This document shows positions 24,727-33,770 of a DNA stretch of 64,000 nucleotides, piece by piece. How positions within the stretch are numbered: position 1 is the first letter of the stretch; every line of letters begins with the position of its first letter. The notes beneath the pieces are model-generated. The model did not search any database, was not told the origin of the DNA, and worked only from the letters and a program-made list of their open reading frames with translations. The translations under genes and the position numbers were made by a program. The DNA lies in contig DATCDQ010000078.1 in assembly GCA_036510655.1 (NCBI GenBank), positions 1 through 64,000 of the forward strand, read 5' to 3'. Origin of the DNA: Rathayibacter_A sp036510655. Its GTDB lineage: Bacteria > Actinomycetota > Actinomycetes > Actinomycetales > Microbacteriaceae.

Positions 24727-25809
24727 CTATGCGCGATTTTGCCAGGCACTGTCGATCATCGGCCGGATGTCTTCGGCCAGGGATCGCAGCGAGTTGCCCA
24801 GCGGCCAATCCATGAACCAGCACACGATCTCATCGACACCGAGTTCACGATAGGCGGCGAGCTTTGCCGCCACTTCGTTCCTGGTGCCGATGATGAAGTT
24901 GTCGAAACAGGTGGCCTTGAATGCGTGCGGATCGTCGATAGCCGTTCCGTTCGGGAACATGTCCGAGGTCGCAAAGCCGAGGGGCGCGCTTTCGCGCAGT
25001 CGAGCCCAGCGCAGCATCCATTCGTCCCACTCAGAGGTGTCGTCGAGCACGAGTACCTGCGTCTCGAGGCTGCGTCGCAGCGCCCGGGGATCGCGCCCGA
25101 TCGCAACGAATGCCGCATCGATGCGCGCGGCCTGTGCGGCATAGTCGCTCAGCGATGCGGGCAGTGCGTTCCACCCGTCGGCGCTCGCGGCGATCAGTTC
25201 GACAACAGAACCGCCGAGAGGCCCGCCGAGCCAGATCGGAATGTCGTGGGCGGGCACCGGAGTGCTCAACGCGCCGCGCAGCTGGTAGAACTCGCCATCG
25301 TGGTCGACGGGCCGGCCGGTCCACAGTTCGCGAATCACTCCGGTCGCCTCGGCCAGCCGGGCGATCCGTCGATCGACATCCGGTTGCCAGTCGAAGCCAT
25401 AGCTCGTGTGTTCCCGCTCGCGCATCCCGTGCGAGACGAACAGCTCGAAGCGGCCGCCCGAGATCACGTCGGCGGTCGCCGCCATCTTCGCGATGAGCGG
25501 CGCGGCGCGAAAGCCGATTCCGAGGTGATTGTTCACCAGCCGGATGCGATCGGTTGCGCCCGCAGCAGCCGCGAGCGTCGTCCAGCTCTCCAGGAATTCG
25601 CCGTCGCGCCCGTGAAAGAGGTGGTCGGAGAACCAGGCGGAATCGTAGCCGAGCGCCTCGGCCGAACGAATGGCCTCGAGCGTCTGAGGCCAGTCGAGCC
25701 GCTCGACGCTGGGTGTGCGCAGGTTCGGGATGCCAGGGGCGGCGAACATCGGAACGGCGAGCCCCAGGTGAAGTGGTCGGGCGCCGCCACCGCTCTCAGT
25801 TTTGGTCAA
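24727..25809 (-). CDS. LLM class flavin-dependent oxidoreductase
   Basis: A 360-residue luciferase-like TIM-barrel protein: LGLAVPMFAAPGIPNLRTPSVERLDWP, LGYDSAWFSDHLF, VNNHLGIGFRAAPLIAKMAATADVISGGRFELFVSHGMRE and IPIWLGGPLGG. The TTG at 25809, preceded by GGGAG, is the best start: it follows the GH78 stop by 35 bases. An ATG at 25852 overlapping that gene is an alternative. Family members use reduced flavin (FMN or F420) for monooxygenation or hydride transfer. Its job with rhamnosidases is unknown; aglycone oxidation is one possibility. Confidence 0.88.
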   Translation of the reverse strand: MTKTESGGGARPLHLGLAVPMFAAPGIPNLRTPSVERLDWPQTLEAIRSAEALGYDSAWFSDHLFHGRDGEFLESWTTLAAAAGATDRIRLVNNHLGIGFRAAPLIAKMAATADVISGGRFELFVSHGMREREHTSYGFDWQPDVDRRIARLAEATGVIRELWTGRPVDHDGEFYQLRGALSTPVPAHDIPIWLGGPLGGSVVELIAASADGWNALPASLSDYAAQAARIDAAFVAIGRDPRALRRSLETQVLVLDDTSEWDEWMLRWARLRESAPLGFATSDMFPNGTAIDDPHAFKATCFDNFIIGTRNEVAAKLAAYRELGVDEIVCWFMDWPLGNSLRSLAEDIRPMIDSAWQNRA

Positions 25810-25844
25810 GTTGTCTCTCCCTTTTCTGTCGAAATGGCGCGAGG

Positions 25845-28800
25845 TCACCATGTTCGTGGCGCACTGGTCCACCCGACTCGGCCGAGGCGGAAGGAGAACG
25901 CGCGCGGAGCAGGCGGGAGCGGCAATGGCGGACCGAGTGCAGTATCGAACTCGTCCGTCCAGCGGATGCCGACGCGCACCTCGGTCACAGTGGATCGCCC
26001 CGCCCAGCCGCCAAGGTCCACTGCCACGCGATTCCACGCGATGGGAAGCGGCCGCGCTACTGCCTCGCAGTATTCGCCGTTCACGCTCGTGAGTCGCATC
26101 ACGATGCGCACCGCACGACCGATGATCTCCGGGTTGTCGACATCGAAGCTCGCGAAGGCGAACGATGCGGCGGTCAGATCGAGCACGCCGTCGCGCTCGA
26201 GGTCACGTTCGAGAACGAGCCACTCCGTCGCATCCGCTGCGAAGTCGGGGATGTTGACCTCGAGCGTCGGCGCGGGAATGGGCTCATGAAAGACCGGGGT
26301 GCAGACGACGTCGGTGTCGGTCACGGAAACGGTGATCTCGCTGCTGCACGGAATCCATCGGCTGATGTTTCCATCGGAGAGCCATACTTCGCCGACATCC
26401 ACTCGCTTCGTCGGTGGTCGTGTGGGGGCGGCTGCCGCGTCCGGCTCGCGGTGGTCGACGGTCATGACGTGCCGCCCGGAGTTCACCGTGACGAACCGCC
26501 GGCCGGAAGCATCCGTATGGGTCTCGGCGTGAAGCCCATCAAGCACGGCGTCGTTGGATCCGGGACAGGCCACCTCGGCAGTGCTGCCCACCGGCACCGT
26601 GAGCTCGGCGCGGTAGACGCCGTCGGCCAGGCGCCAGGATGCGACGATCGTGCCGCGAACGGTCTCCCTGCAGAGCTCCGCGCTCGTCACCGCCGACAGC
26701 AGTCTCGGGTCGAGGGCGAATCGCCGGAAACCCGGCTCGAGTACGCGAAGACCTGCAACGTCACGCCACACCCACGCGGCGAATGGCGCGGCGAGACCGA
26801 TGTGATCGAGCGAGGCGACGCCGACGTTCTCGTCGTCGATCCACCAGGTCTCCCAGAACGTTCCGGGGCCGTCGACGAGCATGGCGCCGATTCCGGGCTG
26901 TTCGCGCTGTCGTACGGCCGCGAGGAGGCTCGCGCCGCCATCCGCATCGGCGAGTGCTCGCACGACGGCCTTCGTCGCCGAGAATCCGCTCGTGAGCCGA
27001 TCTCCCCGATCGTGCACTGCCGCACCCAGGCGCGCTCGCAATCCCTCGACGTCTCGCTCGTCCGCGAGAGCTGAGACGAGTGCTACCGCGCTCGATCCTT
27101 GGGAGTCGTTGCCCCAGATGCCTTCCACGGGGTCGCGCAACTGTTTTCTCGCTGCCGCGACGACGGTATCCGTCTGCGTGCGGCGCATCGCTGCGGCATC
27201 CGTGTTGCCGACGGCCTGCTCGAGGTCGGCCAGGGCGCGAAGGGAGACGACGACGGCCCCGGTCTGAAGAATGACCGGCGGCGTTTGCTCGAGGGCGAGC
27301 CAGTCGGCACCGAAACTGATCGCGGCGTTCCTGACCACCCCGTCGACGAGCGTGGAGAGTTGCCAGTCGGCCCAGCGCCGCATCGTCGGCAGAAGCGGTT
27401 CGATCGGCCAGGTCTCCCCGGCGTTCTGCCAGAGCTGCCAGGGAATCTCCGTGATCGCCGATCCCCAGACCGGATCGGCGGGCTGCCGCCCCAGGGCGCC
27501 CTGCAGCTGGGGGGAGATGCCGGGGATGTTGCCGTCATCGCCCGCATCGAACGCAACGTCGGCGAGCCAGTTGCGGTAGACGCCAGCCATGTCGAGGTGG
27601 CAGAGGGCGGTCTCGGCCGAAACCGAGGCATCGCCTGTCCACCCGCCTTGCTCGCGTGTCGGACAGTCCTCCGGAAGCCCGTGAGTGTTGTTGAGCTGTG
27701 TGCGCACGGCGTAGTCGACGATCCGGTCCAGTTCGGCGATGCTCGTGGTCAGCGCGCCCACCCGGTCGACGTCGGAGTGCAGAACGCGGGCAGACACCGT
27801 CACTGTCGCTGTTGTCACCGTCGAGCGGTCATCGAGCCCGGCGACCTCGACGTAGCGAAAGCCGTGAACCGCGAACCAGGGGCTGGCGACGAGGTGCTCG
27901 CGGTCGCAGACGACGGCGAAGACCTGGCGCTCCCGTTCGCTGTCATCGGGCAGCCTGATGTTGCTCGTGTCGACCCGGAGGTCTGCCGTGAGCTTCTCGC
28001 CCTGAATCGAGGTGATCCGCTGGCCAGGGGAGACACCGTCGAGCTCGAGCGCCACCCGCCCCGCGACGTTCTCGCCCAGATCGAAGACGCGGATGCCCGC
28101 GGCCGGCTTCGCGATCAGCGAGGCGGTGACGGTTCGCACGACGCGCACCGGTGGCCCGACGTTCGGAACGACGATCGAGGGCGCGGGGGGTGAGGCGTCG
28201 TGAGGAACCACCGTGACAGGCATCCGCTCGACGGTCTGCGACAGCGTGGTCGGCGACAGTGCGGCCGGGTCGTGCTCCTCAAGGTAGAAAGGCTCATCTG
28301 TCACGATGCGGCTCGGGGAGCTGGCCCACTCGCCGGAGGTGCCGACCACGCGTTCCTCCCCGTTGGCGAGCCGCACGCGCAGTTCGGCCAGCACGCGAGG
28401 GCGGTCGAGCACGAGGCGATAGTGGCCGCGCGATGCCACGATCGAGACGGCGAACGGGGCTGTCGCGTCGGCGACGAGCTCGGTCACGTCGTAGGTGCGG
28501 GCGGTGGCGCGGGCAAGCGACGCATCGGTGGGGTCGAGCTCGTCCGGGTTGATGACGGTTTCGTTCACGGATATCCGCGCGGGACCCCACCCGGCGATCG
28601 AGAGGCGGGCCGAGACGACGGGGGAGGAGAAGTCGGGGGTCACATCGATGCGGGCGTAGTGGGTCGGCGGCACGCTGATCCACTGCGCGTTCCAGTCCGC
28701 CCGGGAGTATGCGGCGCTGTCGATGGGGACCGCCGGCGCCCAGTCGGAGAACGCTCCTCTCTCATCGCGAATGCGCACCGTCCACCAGATGCGTGTGTGC

Positions 28801-29081
28801 GGAGGAATCGCATCGCCGTCCCAGATGATCCCGGTGTTCTCGAGCGAATCGACCACTCCGCTGTCCCAGGTGTCGGGGTCCTCATTTGGGTGTTCGTGCG
28901 ACGAGGCCAGCACCTGGTAGCCGGATTGCTGTTGGCCGTTTCTGACCAGCGGCACCACCCAGGACAGGCGTGGGCGGTCCACGCTGATGATGCTGAGCAT
29001 CCGGGATCGAGAGGTCGACGGGGTACGGCCGTCCGCCCGAAGCCGTATCGGTGCCAGCGAAGTTTCGGCGTTGGCTGTCAC
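25845..29081 (-). CDS. GH78-type alpha-L-rhamnosidase, large divergent form
   Basis: About 1078 residues from the GTG at 29081, which has GAAGGG seven bases upstream; a TTG at 29129 is an alternative. The N-terminal Ig-like and jelly-roll domains include RPRLSWVVPLVRNG and ARTYDVTELV. The catalytic barrel has DCPTREQGGWTGD near residue 470, and FWETWWIDDENVGVASLDHIG near residue 740 likely provides the base. After the usual C-terminal beta domain there is an extra module ending in RVGWTSAPRTW. It is a clear paralog of the 30476-33664 protein, with the same order of domains and the same -RTW ending. It has no signal peptide and is probably co-transcribed with the LacI gene upstream. Confidence 0.88.
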   Translation of the reverse strand: MTANAETSLAPIRLRADGRTPSTSRSRMLSIISVDRPRLSWVVPLVRNGQQQSGYQVLASSHEHPNEDPDTWDSGVVDSLENTGIIWDGDAIPPHTRIWWTVRIRDERGAFSDWAPAVPIDSAAYSRADWNAQWISVPPTHYARIDVTPDFSSPVVSARLSIAGWGPARISVNETVINPDELDPTDASLARATARTYDVTELVADATAPFAVSIVASRGHYRLVLDRPRVLAELRVRLANGEERVVGTSGEWASSPSRIVTDEPFYLEEHDPAALSPTTLSQTVERMPVTVVPHDASPPAPSIVVPNVGPPVRVVRTVTASLIAKPAAGIRVFDLGENVAGRVALELDGVSPGQRITSIQGEKLTADLRVDTSNIRLPDDSERERQVFAVVCDREHLVASPWFAVHGFRYVEVAGLDDRSTVTTATVTVSARVLHSDVDRVGALTTSIAELDRIVDYAVRTQLNNTHGLPEDCPTREQGGWTGDASVSAETALCHLDMAGVYRNWLADVAFDAGDDGNIPGISPQLQGALGRQPADPVWGSAITEIPWQLWQNAGETWPIEPLLPTMRRWADWQLSTLVDGVVRNAAISFGADWLALEQTPPVILQTGAVVVSLRALADLEQAVGNTDAAAMRRTQTDTVVAAARKQLRDPVEGIWGNDSQGSSAVALVSALADERDVEGLRARLGAAVHDRGDRLTSGFSATKAVVRALADADGGASLLAAVRQREQPGIGAMLVDGPGTFWETWWIDDENVGVASLDHIGLAAPFAAWVWRDVAGLRVLEPGFRRFALDPRLLSAVTSAELCRETVRGTIVASWRLADGVYRAELTVPVGSTAEVACPGSNDAVLDGLHAETHTDASGRRFVTVNSGRHVMTVDHREPDAAAAPTRPPTKRVDVGEVWLSDGNISRWIPCSSEITVSVTDTDVVCTPVFHEPIPAPTLEVNIPDFAADATEWLVLERDLERDGVLDLTAASFAFASFDVDNPEIIGRAVRIVMRLTSVNGEYCEAVARPLPIAWNRVAVDLGGWAGRSTVTEVRVGIRWTDEFDTALGPPLPLPPAPRAFSFRLGRVGWTSAPRTW

Positions 29082-29259
29082 CTGAATCGACCCTTCGACG
29101 CTGAACGCCTGTCTATCGCCGCGGGACAAGGGGGTGCAGACTCCTCACTCGCATTGACGGTGACGGTGGCGGTCACAGTGACGGTGGGACGGTGTTCCTT
29201 ACCTGCCTTCATGGCGCCGCTACACAAGCCCTTCAGACGAGTCTCGTCGCTCGCTAGCC

Positions 29260-30336
29260 TCAGGCAAGCCGCGGCCGCCTCGAACTCTGTCGCACGATCA
29301 ACTCAGGCTGGATGACAATGCTACGCACGGGCAGGGCCTCTGAAGATTCCGCCTGATCCCTCACCAAGTCGACGGCGCTCCTTCCGAAAACCTCGCGCGG
29401 CCTGCGCACTGTCGAAAGCGGCACCGCCGCAGACGAAGCGAAGTCGATGTCGTCGTAACCGACAACGGCGATATCGTCAGGGATACGGATGTCAGAACCT
29501 GCCGAGATCGCCTGCATGATTCCGATCGCGAGCGAGTCGTTCGCGGCGAAAACGCCGTCTGGCCGATTCTTGCTGGGGCGGCCGAGCAGTTGTTGCCCGG
29601 CACCGATCCCCGCGTGAACGGAGCGTTCGACGGTGGGGATGACTTCGAGACGCACCCCGGGATGTGCGGCCACGGCGGAGCGAGCACCGCGCAGCCGCTC
29701 GGCAATCTGGTGGATCTGGATTTCTCCACCAATGAAGGCTATCGAGCGACAGCCCTGTTCGATGAGGTGGGTGACGGCGCGTTCTGCTCCGAGAAAGTCA
29801 TCGACCGATGTCGATGAGAAGCGATCGGTTTTACTGTACGCATCCACCAGGACGGTCGGTATTCGACGCTTGAGCAGCAGATCGAGTTCCCGCTCCCGGG
29901 TCATGCCCGAAGCAAGAATGACGCCGTAGACCCGCTGCTGCGCGAACATCTCGATGTATTGCCCCTCACGCTCGGGGTCACCATTGCTGCTCACGATGAA
30001 GAGAAACAGCCCGTTCTGGGCTGCCCGCCGCTCCATGGCATCCGCGACATCGCCGAAGAACGGGTTGTTCAGTTCGAGAGCAACGACGGCGAGCGTTCGG
30101 CTCTCGCCGGCACGGAGCTGTCGAGCGGCCTCATTTCGTACGTAGCCGAGGTCCTTGATCGCCTTGCCGATGCGCTTCTTCGTGTCGGGCGCGACCCGGT
30201 GCGGAGTATTCAGGTACTTGGAGACCGTACCAATGGAAACATTCGCTCGCAGTGCCACATCCCGAATGCTGACCACCGTTGCACCGCTCTCGTGACGTGA
30301 ATGACGTTTCTCGGCCCGAAGGGCCATCGCCTTCAT
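29260..30336 (-). CDS. LacI family transcriptional regulator
   Basis: A regulator with HTH IRDVALRANVSIGTVSKYLN, hinge NEAARQLRAGESRTL and sensor blocks VALELNNPFFGDVADAMERRA, FAANDSLAIG and VGYDDIDFASS. The start is uncertain. The ATG at 30336 gives 358 residues; an ATG at 30327 and a GTG at 30276 directly before the HTH are alternatives. The longest frame, from 30423, would begin inside the operator and is rejected. The gene lies between two divergent GH78 paralogs. The operator at 30411-30422 is suited to controlling this gene and the plus-strand GH78, including autoregulation. Confidence 0.9.
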   Translation of the reverse strand: MKAMALRAEKRHSRHESGATVVSIRDVALRANVSIGTVSKYLNTPHRVAPDTKKRIGKAIKDLGYVRNEAARQLRAGESRTLAVVALELNNPFFGDVADAMERRAAQNGLFLFIVSSNGDPEREGQYIEMFAQQRVYGVILASGMTRERELDLLLKRRIPTVLVDAYSKTDRFSSTSVDDFLGAERAVTHLIEQGCRSIAFIGGEIQIHQIAERLRGARSAVAAHPGVRLEVIPTVERSVHAGIGAGQQLLGRPSKNRPDGVFAANDSLAIGIMQAISAGSDIRIPDDIAVVGYDDIDFASSAAVPLSTVRRPREVFGRSAVDLVRDQAESSEALPVRSIVIQPELIVRQSSRRPRLA

Positions 30337-30410
30337 ACGATCATATCGATTTCTCTCATGTTTACCACTGACTAGACTGCGAAGCGGACTTTCAAAACGG
30401 CCTGAGACTG

Positions 30411-30422
30411 TGATACGTTTCA
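30411..30422. promoter_or_regulatory. LacI-type operator in the divergent lacI-GH78 promoter region
   Basis: TGATACGTTTCA, with flanking G and C, matches the locus operator. It sits in the 139-base region between the minus-strand LacI gene and the plus-strand GH78 start at 30476. Confidence 0.77.
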
Positions 30423-30475
30423 CCGCGTTCAGCTCTTGCTGACCACGACGTCGAGCGGCGAGGAACGCACCAGCG

Positions 30476-33400
30476 ATGATTCAACGGAGTGTCAGTGACT
30501 CACTCGACTGTGCGTCATCGGATGCCGTCGGCACCGATCAGATGGCTCCTCCCGCCGGGCTCTTCGCGGACGGCCTGCACGCGGCTCGAGCGGACGACGA
30601 GAGGATCGTCGCCACGGTGGCGTCGAGCACGCCCATGCTCGGCTGGAAGATCGGAACGGAGTTCGGTCCTACCGGCGCATCGAGTTTCGAAGTCGAGGTG
30701 CACGATTCGTCACGCCATCTGGTGTGGACATCCGGAACCGTCGCCTCAACGGCCGCCAGGGTGATCGTTGGTCGCGAGCTGGCGCCGCATTCCGCATACG
30801 ACTGGCGAGTGCGGGTGGCGGATCACGACGGGCAATGGTCGCCCTGGGCCACCTCAACCCTGGAAACCGGTCCGTTCCGTTACTCGGACTGGCAGTCGCA
30901 ATGGCTGTCGATCAGCCATCTCTTGCGTCTCGTGACACCGTTTCGCGTCTCGCGCCCCGTCGCCAAGGCACGGCTCTACCTCACCGGCCAGGGGGTCATT
31001 CGAGCCTGGGTCAACGGGGCCGCGATCAATCCCGACAGGATGGATCCGACGAGAACCGACTTCGTGCGGGCCCTCTTCCGCAGCTACGACGTCACCGACT
31101 CGATCGCCATCGGCGAGAACGAACTCAGCTTCGTCGCCGGCCTCGGGGAATGGGCACGCACCGGCGAATCGCCACGCTTGCTTGCCGAGTTGATGCTCTG
31201 GCACGACGACGGCTCGATCAGCCGCATTGCTCCGGGCGTCGACTCCGACGTCACCCTGTCGGAGATCACGGTTGATGAACCGTTTTACCTTGAGCGTCAT
31301 GATTCGCACGCACCCGCACCCGCACTCGCGGTAACCCCGCTGGCGGCGCCGATCATCCTCGAAGCGGCAGCATTGCCGGCGTCTGCGACGACTCCGCCCA
31401 CGGATGTCTCGGCAGACCCGACACCGCCCCTGCGGACAGTCCAGAAATTCGATCCGACGGAGATCGGGCGCTCCGGGAGCTCCCGGCTCTTCGACGTCGG
31501 AGTGAATATTGCGGGGCGGTCGAAGCTCGTCCTGCAGGCGAAGGTCCCGAAGGGCACGGTCATCCAGGTTCTGCACGGTGAGCACGTCGGTGATGACGGC
31601 CACATCGACACGACGAATCTCACGATGCCCTACGATCAGGGACGCGAGCGCCAGCTCGTCGAATACGTGGCGAACGGCGTCGCAGGAGAAACACACGAGC
31701 CGTGGTTCACGTACTTCGGCTTCCGCTACCTGGAGGTGCGCGGACTGCCCGATGATGCGATCGTCACCGTCACGGCATACTCGATGCACACCGATCTCAC
31801 CCCCTCGGGATCCCTTTCGACCGACAGCCCGACAGTCGACCGGCTGCTGACCATGGCGGCGAGAACGCTTCTGAACAACGTGCACGGGGTGCCCGAGGAC
31901 TGCCCCACCCGCGAACAGGCGGCATGGACGGGAGACACGGCATCCGTCGCCGAATATGAACTCGCGGCGTTCGACAGCGCGAGCTTTCTCGACAAATGGA
32001 TCGCCGACCTCGAGACGAGCCAGCAGCCAGACGGCCAGCTGCCGGCGGTCTCCCCTGATCTGCACCCAACCCGCATGCCCTCCGACCCGGTCTGGGGCTC
32101 GGCGCTGCATCGAATGCTGCGGGGCCATCTGCTGCACTACGGTGACTTCCGGCTCATCCAGCGCGCGCTGCCGGCGTTGCGGCGCTGGGCAGACTTCCAA
32201 CTGAGCTGCGCCGATGACGATGGCATCATTTCGCGCTCGCCCATCAGCTATGGTCACGACTGGCTGGCACTCGAGCAGACACCGCCGCCCATTCACCACA
32301 CGGGCGCCGCGATCGATTGTCTTCTGGCGCTGGCCGATCTCGAAGAGGCAACGGGTGATCCGGATGCCGCTGCGCACCGCCGCCTGTCAGCCGATGGTCT
32401 GCGCGCATCCGCCCGCCGTGTATTCTTCGACCCAGCGACGGGAACCTTCGGCAACGGCTCTCAGGGCTCGTATGCGATAGCGATTGACGCCGGCGTCCTG
32501 ACGGGCCGCGAAGCGGATGCTGCCGGCGATCGCCTTGTCGACCTCGTACGGGAGCGGGGCAACCGCGTTTCGAGCGGCTTCGCCACGACCCGTAGCGTCG
32601 TCAGGGCGCTCACCGCCCTGGGCCGATCCCAGGTGATCTACGACATTCTTCTGCAATCTGTCGAGCCCGGCGTCGGCGCGATGCTGAACTCGGGCCCCGG
32701 CACGTTCTGGGAATGCTGGTGGATCGACCCGAGCAACACCGGCACGGGCTCACTCAATCACGTGGGACTCGGTGGACCCTTTGCCGCGTGGGCCTGGGAG
32801 GGCCTCGCGGGGCTGCGGCCGACGGCGCCCGGGTACACGAGGTTTCGACTTGAACCGCAGTTCATCGACGGTGTGAGCCGGCTCGAGCTGCGCACCGAGA
32901 CCGTGCGCGGCGAGGTCGCGATCGGCTATTCTCGCATCGGAAGCAGGGCACGGCTCGAGATCACCGTGCCGCCGGGCAGCGAGGGCACCGTGGCAATCGC
33001 TGGGCGGCCGGATGCTCTCCTGACACCGGGCAGGCACGTGATCGAGGTCGAAACGCCGGAATTCGGCACGCGAATACCGCCTCGGGGCCTCGCGGTACGC
33101 CCCGCGCGTTCCATCGCTCCTGTCGCTGCGGATGTGATCGGCTCGCGAACCCTCCTCACCGAGTCGGAGGTCGTTCCCGGCCGCGCCAATCCCACCGTTG
33201 AGACCCTTGCCGTGCTCAGATGCATGCCCATTCCGCACGAGCAACCCGACCACGCCGTGCTCAAGGTCGTCAGCTTGGGGCACAGCCAGCGCGATACCGC
33301 CCCGACCGTGATGCTCAAACTGCAGACTCCTCTCCCGATTGTCGGAATCAGCTTCTTCTACGCGCTGATCGATCAGTGCCTGGAGGGTCCGGAGCAGGTC

Positions 33401-33664
33401 GCCAAACCGTTCCTGCAGCTCCACCTGAATAACGGTGAAACGCTGGAGAGCACGTCGACGGGCTGGCCCGCAGGGTGGAATCGCGTCGCGGTGGACTCCG
33501 TCGGCGTTGCCGACGAAGCCGTTGTCGTTGCTATCGAAGTCGGTCTGAAATATGGCGAGGAGGCGGCCAACAATGCCCTGGCCGTCTACCCCAGTGAGGA
33601 TGGCATCCGCACAGGATTTCACCTCAGCGAAGTCGGGTTTAGCACGATGCGGCGCACCTGGTAA
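30476..33664 (+). CDS. GH78-type alpha-L-rhamnosidase, large divergent form
   Basis: A 1062-residue intracellular enzyme, paralogous to the protein at 25845-29081. It has the N-terminal Ig-like domain (TPMLGWKIGTEFG), AHSAYDWRVRVAD-type fibronectin-like pattern, lectin-like domain (ARLYLTGQGVIRAWVNGAAINPDRMDPT, LFRSYDVTDS) and catalytic barrel with DCPTREQAAWTGD at residues 475-487. FWECWWIDPSNTGTGSLNHVG follows near residue 743. Both paralogs have WExWW in place of the GEMTSFNHY seen in the canonical GH78 here, suggesting a different linkage or aglycone preference. The C-terminal extension ends in EVGFSTMRRTW. No strong Shine-Dalgarno precedes the ATG; GAGGAA lies about 16 bases away. Confidence 0.87.
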   Translation: MIQRSVSDSLDCASSDAVGTDQMAPPAGLFADGLHAARADDERIVATVASSTPMLGWKIGTEFGPTGASSFEVEVHDSSRHLVWTSGTVASTAARVIVGRELAPHSAYDWRVRVADHDGQWSPWATSTLETGPFRYSDWQSQWLSISHLLRLVTPFRVSRPVAKARLYLTGQGVIRAWVNGAAINPDRMDPTRTDFVRALFRSYDVTDSIAIGENELSFVAGLGEWARTGESPRLLAELMLWHDDGSISRIAPGVDSDVTLSEITVDEPFYLERHDSHAPAPALAVTPLAAPIILEAAALPASATTPPTDVSADPTPPLRTVQKFDPTEIGRSGSSRLFDVGVNIAGRSKLVLQAKVPKGTVIQVLHGEHVGDDGHIDTTNLTMPYDQGRERQLVEYVANGVAGETHEPWFTYFGFRYLEVRGLPDDAIVTVTAYSMHTDLTPSGSLSTDSPTVDRLLTMAARTLLNNVHGVPEDCPTREQAAWTGDTASVAEYELAAFDSASFLDKWIADLETSQQPDGQLPAVSPDLHPTRMPSDPVWGSALHRMLRGHLLHYGDFRLIQRALPALRRWADFQLSCADDDGIISRSPISYGHDWLALEQTPPPIHHTGAAIDCLLALADLEEATGDPDAAAHRRLSADGLRASARRVFFDPATGTFGNGSQGSYAIAIDAGVLTGREADAAGDRLVDLVRERGNRVSSGFATTRSVVRALTALGRSQVIYDILLQSVEPGVGAMLNSGPGTFWECWWIDPSNTGTGSLNHVGLGGPFAAWAWEGLAGLRPTAPGYTRFRLEPQFIDGVSRLELRTETVRGEVAIGYSRIGSRARLEITVPPGSEGTVAIAGRPDALLTPGRHVIEVETPEFGTRIPPRGLAVRPARSIAPVAADVIGSRTLLTESEVVPGRANPTVETLAVLRCMPIPHEQPDHAVLKVVSLGHSQRDTAPTVMLKLQTPLPIVGISFFYALIDQCLEGPEQVAKPFLQLHLNNGETLESTSTGWPAGWNRVAVDSVGVADEAVVVAIEVGLKYGEEAANNALAVYPSEDGIRTGFHLSEVGFSTMRRTW

Positions 33665-33676
33665 GGGCGACGGGAA

Positions 33677-33746
33677 TGAATCGATTTATTCAAGAGAAAT
33701 ACTTGACATGCAGAACGGCTTTGATGCACCATGGTGAAACGTTTTA
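33677..33746. promoter_or_regulatory. Operator pair and -35-like element before the second ABC operon
   Basis: TGAATCGATTTA (33677-33688) and TGAAACGTTTTA (33735-33746) are degenerate copies of the locus operator flanking a TTGACA element at 33703-33708. No clear -10 box is seen at the usual distance. The arrangement suits repression of the permease-permease-binding-protein operon by looping or occlusion. Confidence 0.6.
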
Positions 33747-33770
33747 TTCACAATTCGACTCGATGGTGAG

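Noticed and set aside
29157..29200. Short TGACGGT-like repeats between the GH78 and LacI genes
   Set aside because: The units are irregular and too few to be a tandem array or operator set. No other copies were noticed in the window.
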